This document shows positions 13,941 through 20,637 of a stretch of 22,481 nucleotides of DNA, piece after piece. This DNA is from JACVRM01 sp046262315 (GTDB lineage: Bacteria > Actinomycetota > Thermoleophilia > Gaiellales > Gaiellaceae): contig JBHEMZ010000102.1 in assembly GCA_046262315.1 (NCBI GenBank), positions 1-22,481 of the forward strand, given 5' to 3'. Numbering within the stretch: the stretch's first letter is position 1; every line of letters starts with the position of its first letter. Below the pieces are notes generated by a model. That model worked only from the letters and a program-made list of their open reading frames with translations, was not told where the DNA came from and made no database searches. Position numbers and translations under genes: made by a program.

Positions 13941-14468
13941 TCGTCCGGCTTCGTCGCGCGGCGCTTCCTGCTGCTCGTGGCTGGGGGCGCGGCCGCGGGC
14001 CTCGCTGCATTCGTGCTGCTGCCGAACGGTGATTACAAGCCGATTCAGCCGCAGGAGCGCGGAACGTTCCAGGGCGGGCTGAGGCAGTTCAGCAACGTCG
14101 GCAGCGGGCGGCCGAGGCTGAGCGAGGAGCGCGAGCGCACGCTCGGTGGCGCGCCGACCGAGCGCGACCGCCGGAGCGGCACCGTGCCCGGGGACGAGAC
14201 GTTGGGGTCCGGCGGCACGACGACCTCGACGACGACGGACGCAACGACCACGACCACCACGACGCCTACGACGACGGATGAGACGGGCGCGAAGGCGACG
14301 ACGACCACCACGCCGACCTCCACGAGCACGTCGACCACGACCACACAGGAGACGACGACCACCACTACGACCGGCACCACTACGACCGGCACCACGACGA
14401 CAGGAACCACGACGACCGGCACCATGACGACCACGACCCCGACCACGACCCCGGAGGTGCACCCGTGA
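13941..14468 (+). pseudogene. C-terminal transmembrane segment and Thr-rich tail (same gene, part 3)
   Basis: In frame with part 2 after its TAG: FVARRFLLLVAGGAAAGLAA forms a last membrane helix, followed by LLPNGDYKPIQPQERGTFQG, a charged stretch (LSEERERTLGGAPTERDRR), and then about 80 residues made almost only of Thr with Gly, Pro and Ser. A GTG at 13977 could start it separately, but there is no ribosome site and it would begin inside the membrane helix. The Thr tail is likely extracytoplasmic and may be glycosylated or wall-spanning (inference). Its stop overlaps the next gene (GTGA). Confidence 0.65.
14217..14450 (+). repeat. Low-complexity ACGACC-type tract encoding poly-Thr
   Basis: About 230 bases are built from ACG/ACC/ACT codons, including four near-perfect copies of an ACGACCGGCACC-like 15-mer between about 14370 and 14425 (protein TTTTG repeats). 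Such tracts change length easily by slippage. The opposite strand reads as a long Val-rich frame, which is an artefact. Confidence 0.85.
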
Positions 14469-14839
14469 GACGCCTAGCCGTCCTCCTCGCCGCCGTCCTC
14501 GCTCTCGCCGGCCCCGCGCTCGCGCATCCCGCCGAGGTGCGCGTGGACGACAACGCAGCGATCGCGATCAACACGAAGGACGGGTCGTCCGTCTTCAAGC
14601 TCGCCTTCAAGATCAGGAAGGTCGCGGGCGACGTCGTCGACGAGACGAACGCAGCCGTTGCGTACTCGAGCTGCGAGAGCTGCCGCACGGTCGCGATCGC
14701 CATCGAGATCGTGCTCGTGACGGGGAATCCCAGCGTCGTCACACCGACCAACCTCGCGATCGCGATCAACGAGAACTGCAACCTCTGCACGGCATTCGCG
14801 GCCGCGTACCAGATCGTCATCGGCACCGGCGGGCCGTGA
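14465..14839 (+). CDS. Small secreted protein with two CxxC motifs
   Basis: A 124-residue protein with a clear signal peptide (RRLAVLLAAVLALAGPALA, cleavage after ALA about residue 20). The mature part has DDNAAIAINTKDGSSVFKLA, then NAAVAYSSCESCRTVAIAIE, and near the end LAIAINENCNLCTAFAAAYQ. The two CxxC pairs sit in similar A-x-A/N-A contexts, as if one unit were duplicated, and could form disulfides outside the cell. GTG 14465 overlaps the previous stop (GTGA), so it is coupled to the peptidase-like gene. I recall similar Cys-pair proteins beside such membrane proteases in actinobacteria, but I know of no assigned function. Confidence 0.8.
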   Translation: MRRLAVLLAAVLALAGPALAHPAEVRVDDNAAIAINTKDGSSVFKLAFKIRKVAGDVVDETNAAVAYSSCESCRTVAIAIEIVLVTGNPSVVTPTNLAIAINENCNLCTAFAAAYQIVIGTGGP

Positions 14840-15237
14840 AGCTGACCCCCGAGGGCAAGCGGCAGCTCAAGAGGATCGTCAAGGAGATCGCCGCACTCAA
14901 GCGCCAGAACCTGCCTCCTCCGGAGCTGAAAGCGCGTCTCGACGCGCTCGTCAGGCGCATCAAAGAGGTGCTCAAGACCGAGCTCGTGCAGAAGAAGGAG
15001 GGCGAGCCGGACGACCAGGACCTCGACGAGACGGACGAGAGCGAGGAGCCGGCCACGGAGACGGGCACCGGAGGGGCGAGCACCGCGGGCGAGCAGACCG
15101 TGACGGGCACGACCTCCACCACCTCGACGACTGAGCCGACCTCGAGCTCGACCACGACGACCACGACGTCGACCACCGGGTCCACTCCCACGACCACGAC
15201 GACCACCACGACGACCACGACTACAACCACGCCGTGA
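14836..15237 (+). CDS. Helical protein with acidic linker and Thr-rich tail
   Basis: A 133-residue protein coupled by GTGA overlaps on both sides. The N-terminal 55 residues are a Lys/Arg/Leu-rich amphipathic helix region likely to form a coiled coil (LTPEGKRQLKRIVKEIAALK, LKARLDALVRRIKEVLK). An acidic linker follows (DDQDLDETDESEEPATE), and then about 50 residues almost wholly Thr and Ser. No signal peptide is visible, which is odd next to exported partners. The tail matches the style of the membrane protein's tail upstream. Function unknown. Confidence 0.72.
   Translation: MKLTPEGKRQLKRIVKEIAALKRQNLPPPELKARLDALVRRIKEVLKTELVQKKEGEPDDQDLDETDESEEPATETGTGGASTAGEQTVTGTTSTTSTTEPTSSSTTTTTTSTTGSTPTTTTTTTTTTTTTTP
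15101..15233 (+). repeat. Second ACGACC-type poly-Thr tract
   Basis: Low-complexity ACG/ACC/TCG codon run encoding the Thr/Ser tail of the gene at 14836. It is similar in composition to the tract at 14217-14450, 650 bp upstream, and the two could recombine. Confidence 0.8.
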
Positions 15238-16079
15238 CGCGCGTCATCGCCGCCTCGCTCGCCGTCCTGGCCCTCGCTGCGGGCTGCGGCGGCGACGGCG
15301 GGGAGGGCGCGGCCGACGCCCGCGACAGGTTGGCGAGGACGGCGGCGAAACTCGGCGAGATCAGAAGCGGCGTCCTCGACCTGCGGCTCGTGCTCGACCC
15401 TAAGGGCAACGACACGGAGCGCGTCGGCTTCGAGGTGCACGGGCCGTTCGCTCTCGACGAGGGCGGTGCGGCGCGCTTCAGCGTGGACTACACGCAGATC
15501 CACGGCGAGCGGGAGGCGACCGTCAAGCTCATCTCGACCGGCAAGCAGGCGTACGTAACGGTCGGTGGCACGAGCTACGAACTGCCCCCGGGCCAGGCCG
15601 CGGAGCTGCGCGACGCAGGAGGGGCAGTCGGCGGCGACGACGGCCTGGGACAGCTCGAGCTCGACGACTGGATCCAGGACCCGAGGCTGTCGGACGGGGA
15701 CGATGTCGGCGGGGACGAGACGGATCGGATCTCGGCGCGACTGGACGTCGCCGCGGCTGCGGAGGACCTGCTCGCCCTCGCTCGAGACGCCGGCGCCGGC
15801 GATGTCGGGGAGCTCTCGCAAGAGGAACTGAAGCGCCTCCGCGACGCCGTCGACGAGGCCACGATCGAGGTTCTCAGCGGTAGCGACGACGATCTCCTAC
15901 GTAGGCTCGACATCGACGCGTCGCTCGGCCTCGACGTCCCCGACGAGCTGGCCGATCTGGTCGGTGAGGTGGTGGGCGCGAAGCTCGACGTCGAGCTGAC
16001 GATCGAGCACCCGAACGAGCCCGTCGCGGTCACCGCCCCCACGGACGCGCGGCCGCCCTCGGAGTTCCCGGGCGGCTGA
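15234..16079 (+). CDS. Lipoprotein (LppX/LprG-like architecture)
   Basis: A 281-residue exported lipoprotein. The signal ASLAVLALAAGC has a lipobox with Cys18, followed by a Gly/Asp-rich linker. The body begins with a helix (ADARDRLARTAAKLGEIRSG) and then strands: VLDLRLVLDPKG, FEVHGPFAL, ARFSVDYTQI, REATVKLISTGKQAYVTVGG. This pattern recalls actinobacterial LppX/LprAFG-type lipid-binding lipoproteins, although similarity is judged only by eye. The C-terminal half is helical and acidic, with a strand LDVELTIEHPNEPVAVTAP near the end. GTG 15234 overlaps the previous stop, so it is the last gene of the coupled series. Confidence 0.75.
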   Translation: MTRVIAASLAVLALAAGCGGDGGEGAADARDRLARTAAKLGEIRSGVLDLRLVLDPKGNDTERVGFEVHGPFALDEGGAARFSVDYTQIHGEREATVKLISTGKQAYVTVGGTSYELPPGQAAELRDAGGAVGGDDGLGQLELDDWIQDPRLSDGDDVGGDETDRISARLDVAAAAEDLLALARDAGAGDVGELSQEELKRLRDAVDEATIEVLSGSDDDLLRRLDIDASLGLDVPDELADLVGEVVGAKLDVELTIEHPNEPVAVTAPTDARPPSEFPGG

Positions 16080-16104
16080 CGTCGACCCGAGGGGCGGCTA
16101 CCGT
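16076..16104 (+). promoter_or_regulatory. Putative promoter CTGACG-N17-TACCGT for the secreted-protein gene
   Basis: A -35-like CTGACG (16076-16081) and a -10 TACCGT (16099-16104) are 17 bases apart. The -10 ends six bases before ATG 16111, again a leaderless layout. The gene can therefore be transcribed separately from the operon before it. Confidence 0.5.
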
Positions 16105-16110
16105 TCTCCC

Positions 16111-16995
16111 ATGCGCCGCGCCGCCTTCGCAGCCGTACTCTCGGTCGCCCTGCTCGCGTGCGCGGGCGCAGCGACGGGTGCCGTCGAGCGGATTCGCGTG
16201 GCCGACTCCGGCCGCCCGGAGACGCAGACGTTCCCGCCCGACGTCTATGTGACGCTCGAATCCCCGCCCGGCTACGCCGTGCAGGGCCCCGGCGTCTGGG
16301 CCGGCCCGCCCTACTGGCCGGCCAGCCGGCCCGACCAGGTGGCCGGCGCCACGCTCGAATGGAGTGTCGTCTTCCGCGACCGGGCGCTCGACGTGGCCCG
16401 CACGGCCGCCTCGTCGACGGCGCACGGCTGGCCGGATGATCAGCGCAACGGGCTGTCGGTACCTCTGCTGGTGGGGGGTCGCGAGGTGGGGACGCTGCCG
16501 GGCTTCTTCGTATTGACGGCCGCCCCGGGCGTGGAGCGGGCCCAGTACGAGGCCGTCGCGGCCGTCCCGCTCGGCGAGGGCGCGCAGGCCGTCGTCCGCT
16601 TCGAGCTCCCTCGCCCCGCGGCGGACTCCTCCGCTTGGGGCGACTACCTCGTGATGGGAACCTTCCTTGCCTCCACCTGGAACCGAGGCCAGGCGCTGAT
16701 CGCCCTTTCGCGCATCCGCGTAGAGGGCAACCTCGCGCCGAGGGTCCTCTCGATCCGCCCTGTGCGCGGCGCGCGGGCGGTGCGCGGCAAGGCGGTCGAT
16801 CCGTTCGTGAACCCGCTCGTCGGCGTGCTGGTCACGGCCGAGCGCTGGACGGGGTCTTCGTGGCGGAGGGTGCGTTCGTCGCGCACGACGCGCTCGGGGA
16901 CGTACCGCATCCCGGTCCCGCGGCCGGGGCGCTACAGAACGGCGGTCACGAACGCCGGCATCACCGTGCCGAGCGTGGCACTCACGGTTCGCTAG
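16111..16995 (+). CDS. Secreted protein with C-terminal beta-sandwich-like domain (hypothetical)
   Basis: A 294-residue protein with a signal peptide (RRAAFAAVLSVALLACAGAA, cleavage near residue 23). The mature N-terminal domain (about 25-210) is Trp/Pro/Gly-rich and strand-rich (DVYVTLESPPGYAVQGPGVW, LEWSVVFRDRALDVAR). The last 80 residues (VLSIRPVRGARAVRGKAVDP, then SGTYRIPVPRPGRYRTAVTN) look like an Ig/SpaA-like beta sandwich often found in surface proteins. No enzyme motif is visible. It converges with yebC with a 4-nt overlap of the ends (16992-16995). Confidence 0.72.
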   Translation: MRRAAFAAVLSVALLACAGAATGAVERIRVADSGRPETQTFPPDVYVTLESPPGYAVQGPGVWAGPPYWPASRPDQVAGATLEWSVVFRDRALDVARTAASSTAHGWPDDQRNGLSVPLLVGGREVGTLPGFFVLTAAPGVERAQYEAVAAVPLGEGAQAVVRFELPRPAADSSAWGDYLVMGTFLASTWNRGQALIALSRIRVEGNLAPRVLSIRPVRGARAVRGKAVDPFVNPLVGVLVTAERWTGSSWRRVRSSRTTRSGTYRIPVPRPGRYRTAVTNAGITVPSVALTVR

Positions 16996-17747
16996 TAGAC
17001 GACGACCTCGAGCACCCGCTCCGGGATGTCGAAGTTGGCGAACACATCCTGGACGTCGTCGTTGTCCTCGAGCGCGTCCATCAGCCGCACGATCTTCTTG
17101 GCCGCGGACTCGTCGTCCACCTCGACCGTCGTCTTCGGGAGCATCGTCACCTCGGCGGACTCCACAGCGAAGCCGGCCCCCTCTATCGCCTCGCGGACCG
17201 CCGCGAGCGCCTCGGGGTCAGTCGTCACGCGGTAGGTGGAGCCGTCCAGCTCCACATCGTCCGCCCCGCCGTCGGCTGCCGCCAGCGTCAGCTCGTCCTC
17301 GTCCGCCCCGTCCGCGCTCACGAGCACGATCGCGCGGCGCTCGAAGAGCCAGGCCACCGCTCCTGAGGTGCCCAGGTTGCCGTCGTTCTTCGCGAACACG
17401 TGACGCACGTCCGAGGCGGTGCGGTTGCGGTTGTCGGTGAGAGCTTCGACGAGCACCGCGACGCCGCTCGGGCCGTAGCCCTCGTAGACGACCGTCTCGT
17501 ACGCGGCCGCGTCGGCATCGGTCCCCGCACCGCGCGCGATCGCCCGTTCGATGTTGTCCTTCGGCATCGAGTACGAGCGCGCCTTCTCGATCGCGTTCTG
17601 GAGGGCAAGGTTGGCTCCCGGGTCAGGCCCGCCTTCGCGCGCCGCGACGATGATCGCCCGCGACAGCTTCGAGAAGAGCTTGCCGCGCTTCGCGTCCGCG
17701 GCGCCCTTCTTGTGCTTGATCGAGGACCATTTACTGTGCCCCGACAT
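16992..17747 (-). CDS. yebC: YebC/PmpR family protein
   Basis: A 251-residue protein of the YebC family, described as transcriptional regulators and, more recently, translation-linked factors. It opens with MSGHSKWSSIKHKKGAADAK and has the conserved SRAIIVAAREGG and MPKDNIERAIARGAG motifs, followed by GYGPSGVAVLVEALTDNRNR. ATG 17747 follows GAGAGGAGTCGA, a good ribosome site, and lies inside the 3' end of pdxT (17-nt overlap). The open frame extends upstream to 17783 but without family resemblance. It is intact. In many actinobacteria yebC stands between pdxT and ruvC; here the island separates it from ruvC. Confidence 0.95.
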   Translation of the reverse strand: MSGHSKWSSIKHKKGAADAKRGKLFSKLSRAIIVAAREGGPDPGANLALQNAIEKARSYSMPKDNIERAIARGAGTDADAAAYETVVYEGYGPSGVAVLVEALTDNRNRTASDVRHVFAKNDGNLGTSGAVAWLFERRAIVLVSADGADEDELTLAAADGGADDVELDGSTYRVTTDPEALAAVREAIEGAGFAVESAEVTMLPKTTVEVDDESAAKKIVRLMDALEDNDDVQDVFANFDIPERVLEVVVY

Positions 17748-18300
17748 TCGACTCCTCTCGCACGAGATCCAGGAAACGCTCATGAACGCGGACGTCGTTC
17801 GTCAGCTCCGGGTGGAACGAAGCGACGAGCACGGACCCGTCGCGGAGCAGCACGGGCTCGCCGTCGTGCTCGGCCAGCACCTGGACGTCCGGGCCGACGT
17901 CGCGCACCCGCGGCGCGCGGATGAAGACACCGCGCAACGGCTCGGACTCGGCATCGAGCTGAAGGTCCGCTTCGAAGCTCGCGACCTGGCGCCCGTACGC
18001 GTTGCGGTCGACCTCGATGTCGACGAGCCCGAGGTGCGCACGATCGAGGACGATCATCCCGGCGCAGGTGCCGAAGACCGGGCGCTCGAAGCCGCGCACC
18101 GCCTCCTCGAGCCCGTAGAGGCGCATGAGCCGCATGAAGGTGGTCGACTCGCCGCCGGGGACGACAAGCCCGTCGAGGGCAGCGAGCTGTTCGGGCTTGC
18201 GCACTTCGACCACCTCCGCGCCGAGCCGTCGCAGCACGGCGGCGTGCTCGCGAACGTTTCCCTGCAGGGCGAGTACGCCGATTCTGGGCTGACCAGGCAC
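17731..18300 (-). CDS. pdxT: Pyridoxal 5'-phosphate synthase glutaminase subunit PdxT
   Basis: Class I glutaminase that supplies ammonia to PdxS for vitamin B6 synthesis. The 189-residue protein has GVLALQGNVREH at the start, the oxyanion-side GGES at 49-52, the nucleophile Cys79 in FGTCAGM, and the His163/Glu165 pair in SFHPELT. GTG 18300 lies seven bases after a TACACT box, so the gene has its own promoter (TTGGTC-N16-TACACT). It is separated from its partner gene pdxS by the methyltransferase and the broken MFS gene, an unusual arrangement. It is intact. Confidence 0.96.
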   Translation of the reverse strand: MPGQPRIGVLALQGNVREHAAVLRRLGAEVVEVRKPEQLAALDGLVVPGGESTTFMRLMRLYGLEEAVRGFERPVFGTCAGMIVLDRAHLGLVDIEVDRNAYGRQVASFEADLQLDAESEPLRGVFIRAPRVRDVGPDVQVLAEHDGEPVLLRDGSVLVASFHPELTNDVRVHERFLDLVREESNVGAQ

Positions 18301-18307
18301 TGGCGAA

Positions 18308-18313
18308 AGTGTA
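18308..18313 (-). promoter_or_regulatory. Putative -10 box (TACACT) of pdxT-yebC
   Basis: TACACT is seven bases before GTG 18300. A TTGGTC lies 16 bases further upstream on the minus strand. This fits independent transcription of pdxT-yebC. Confidence 0.55.
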
Positions 18314-18349
18314 TTGCGGAGGCGGCGATGACCAACTCGCTCAGCCCTG

Positions 18350-19604
18350 TCAGGCCGGAGCCGGCTCGGCGTCTGCAGGCGCCTCGAGCTCGGTCTCTCG
18401 TCGACGCAGCGCGCGCACGCTCGGAACCGCGAGCACGCCTGCCCCTGCCGCGACCATCAGCGCACCGGCGCCCGCAGGGTCGCGTCGACGCCGATCAGCG
18501 CGGCAACAGGTCCCGCGAGCGCGTAGCCGAGTGGCATGACGACGAGCGACCCGAGGCAGTCGTAGGCGGTCACCCGCGCGAGCGCGTGCTCGGGCACGTG
18601 TTGCTGGACGGTCGTCGTCCACACCGTGATCGAAATGATCACGCCGATCATCGCGAGCACCGCGGCGCCGGCCATCGCGAGCACTGGCGCCGGCGGGATC
18701 AGCAGGAAAAGCTGGGCCGCGCGCACGACCGTCGCACCGAAGACGGCGACGAGCGGCCGCGACGGCTTCCAGCGCAGCGCGATCGCGCCGCCGAGCAGCG
18801 CACCGACGGAGCTGCCGCTCAGTATGAGACCCCCAGTCGCGCGCGCCGCCCAGCTCGTTCTGCACGACCACGGGCCCGAGCACGAAGAACACGGCCAGCG
18901 CGAGATTCCAGACGCCGAACGAGAGGATGCTCGCCCACACCACGTGCGACTCGTCAGCTCGCGCCAGCCGTCGCGAAGCTCGTGCACGAAGCTCGCGGGC
19001 ACGCGCTGCGCTCGGTCCGGCAACGGCAGCTGCAGCAGGAAGTAGGCGCTCGCGAGAAACGCCGCCGCGTCGATCACGAAACGACGCCGGTTCCGGTAAC
19101 CGGGATTAGCAATCCCGCCGCCGCCGGTGCCGCGAGCCCGACCACGTTGCGACTCAGGCCCATCAACGCGTTTGCCTGCTGGAGCCGGCCCGCGGAGACA
19201 GTCTCGGGCACCACGCCGGTCGACACGGGCGCAAAGAACGCCGCGCCGGCCCCCCACACGCCGCTGGATACGAGCAGGTGCCAGAGCTCTGCGTTGCCGG
19301 TCACCAGGAGCACGCCGACGGCTCCCTGCGAAAGGGCGCGAACGACGTCGGCGGCGAACATGACGCGACCGCGTGGCCAGCGGTCGCCGGCGACGCCGCC
19401 CACGAGCACGAAGATGATGTTCGGGACGAGCCCGGCGGCTAAGACGAGGCCGAGGTCGGTACCGGAGCCGTCGATCGCCAGCACGGCGAACGCGAGCGCG
19501 ACGGGCACCATCCGGTCACCGATAGCCGAGGTCGTGCGTGCCAGCCACAGCATCCGGAACGGCCGTTCCGAGAACGCACCGAACGGGTCGCGCAGGCGCA
19601 TCAC
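18350..19604 (-). pseudogene. MFS drug/metabolite exporter (DHA3-like), four frameshifts
   Basis: The first 176 codons are a good 12-helix MFS start: RPFRMLWLARTTSAIGDRMV and the family signature GGVAGDRWPRGRV between helices 2 and 3. The frame then breaks at about 19080, resumes as FVIDAAAFLASAYFLLQLPL, breaks at about 18946, resumes as VVWASILSFGVWNLALAVFF, breaks in a run of five G (18830-18834), resumes as GLILSGSSVGALLGGAIALR and ends its frame with TGA. A final shift near 18467 gives GALMVAAGAGVLAVPSVRAL to the stop at 18350. Rejoined, it is a full-length exporter of about 415 residues. The start is ATG 19601 or GTG 19604. As assembled it is inactive. Confidence 0.85.
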
Positions 19605-19609
19605 GCCGG

Positions 19610-19615
19610 AGCTTA
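19610..19615 (-). promoter_or_regulatory. Putative -10 box (TAAGCT) of the MFS gene
   Basis: TAAGCT lies five bases before GTG 19604 and eight before ATG 19601 on the minus strand, in the 65-bp gap after the methyltransferase gene. Confidence 0.35.
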
Positions 19616-19669
19616 CGACTCGGCGCGGCGGCCGCTACTCGGCCGCGTCGGCCGCGGCGCCCGTGGGCA

Positions 19670-20464
19670 TCACGGCCGCCGACCGACGGCGAGCAGATGC
19701 GCGCTCAGGCCGAGGAGCGTCGGCTCACTCTCCACAGTACGCGCCGCCCAGAGCGACGCCTCGCGCAGCTCGTCTTCCTCCCAGAGCCCGGGCTCGAGCC
19801 ACGCCGGTCCCTCGATGCCGTAGACGCCCTCGCACTCCACCGCAGCGTCCCACAGCTCGCCCTCGAGCTCGGAAGGATGGTGGAAGTACGCCGTCGTGAA
19901 GTACGCGTCGCGGCCGGCCGGGCTGCGGTGCTGGCCGTCCACGAGGTCGCGCTCGGTGACGAGTCGGAAGTCGGGATCGGTCACGTACCGGCGAAAGAGG
20001 CCGTCGAACATGGACGCGAAGCGCGAGATCGCCGCCGCCGCGATCAGGCCTCCCGGCCGCAGCACACGGCACGCCTCGGAGAGCGCCTGGATCCGGTCCG
20101 AGCGTTCTGTCAGGTGGTAGAGCGGCCCGAGGAGGAGCACGGCGTCTGCCGACGCGGCCTCGGCCTCGAGCCGGCGCGCGTCGCCGACGGTCGCCTCGAA
20201 CCGGCCCGCGGCCAGCTCCGTCGCGTGTTTGACGTGCAGCGGGAGTGGGTCGATGAGGTGGACGTCGTAACCGAGTTCGGCGAGCCAGAGCGCATAGACG
20301 CCTGGCCCGCCCCCGACATCGAGGACGCGCGCAGGGGGCGGCGGAAGGTAACGCTCGAGCAGCTCCTTCGTTCGAGCGAACTCGATCGCGGACGCGCCGC
20401 TCTCGAGCCGCCCCAGCTCGGCGCCCCGCCCGTAATGACCGAGGATCTCAGGATCTACCGTCAC
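19670..20464 (-). CDS. Class I SAM-dependent methyltransferase
   Basis: A 264-residue Rossmann-fold methyltransferase. Motif I is ARVLDVGGGPGVYALWL (about 46-61), with the acidic end of strand 2 in VHLIDPLP (Asp72). Motif IV is near ADAVLLLGPLYHL, and post-motif VLRPGGLIAAAAISRF is typical of the Methyltransf_11/25 group. The C-terminal part (FHHPSELEGELWDAAV, LWEEDELREASLW) is a substrate cap of unknown specificity. It starts at GTG 20464 and is intact. It stands between pdxS and the broken exporter; a resistance-type pair (methyltransferase plus exporter) is possible but unproven. Confidence 0.88.
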   Translation of the reverse strand: MTVDPEILGHYGRGAELGRLESGASAIEFARTKELLERYLPPPPARVLDVGGGPGVYALWLAELGYDVHLIDPLPLHVKHATELAAGRFEATVGDARRLEAEAASADAVLLLGPLYHLTERSDRIQALSEACRVLRPGGLIAAAAISRFASMFDGLFRRYVTDPDFRLVTERDLVDGQHRSPAGRDAYFTTAYFHHPSELEGELWDAAVECEGVYGIEGPAWLEPGLWEEDELREASLWAARTVESEPTLLGLSAHLLAVGRRP

Positions 20465-20542
20465 GGTGACATGATCGCGTCTGCCGCAACCGCCCTACCG
20501 CTTCGACGACGGCCAACCAGGAGAGCGTTCCCCATCGACGGA

Positions 20543-20559
20543 GGCGGGCTTGTCCCGCC
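20543..20559 (-). terminator. Small hairpin GGCGGG/CCCGCC downstream of pdxS
   Basis: A 6-bp stem with a 5-nt loop lies about 80 bp after the pdxS stop and 80 bp before the methyltransferase start. It is a weak second terminator candidate. Confidence 0.3.
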
Positions 20560-20593
20560 GTAGTCACCCCGCGGCCCCGGCGCGTCTGATTCG

Positions 20594-20630
20594 GTAGAAG
20601 GGGGCTCGTGGGGAAACTCGCGTTTCCCCC
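20594..20630 (-). repeat. Hairpin repeat, copy A (probable pdxS terminator)
   Basis: On the minus strand it begins 8 nt after the pdxS stop: GGGGGAAAC, tetraloop GCGA, GTTTCCCC (8-bp perfect stem), then ACGAGCCCCCTTCT. The same layout (hairpin plus GAGCCCCTTCT) is found at 22324-22360 on the plus strand. It probably serves as a terminator, but the conserved flank outside the stem suggests a dispersed repeat. Confidence 0.6.
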
Positions 20631-20637
20631 GCGCCAT

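Noticed and set aside
13931..13945. Programmed recoding (stop-codon readthrough or pyrrolysine-type TAG) joining core and tail
   Set aside because: No downstream stimulatory structure or tRNA gene is seen, and the same gene has a separate frameshift. Decay or sequence error is simpler. Kept only as an alternative.
14045..14446. Val-rich minus-strand frame that looks like a membrane protein
   Set aside because: It is the reverse of the ACGACC tract, so the Val runs are artefacts. The similar frame at 14817-15821 is rejected for the same reason.
13155..14462. 435-codon minus-strand frame opposite the membrane gene
   Set aside because: Created by GC-rich codons and the Thr tract read backwards; Gly/Arg low complexity.
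17551..19899. 782-codon plus-strand frame across yebC, pdxT and the MFS gene
   Set aside because: Antisense to three recognisable genes, with biased Arg/Ala/Pro composition and no motif.
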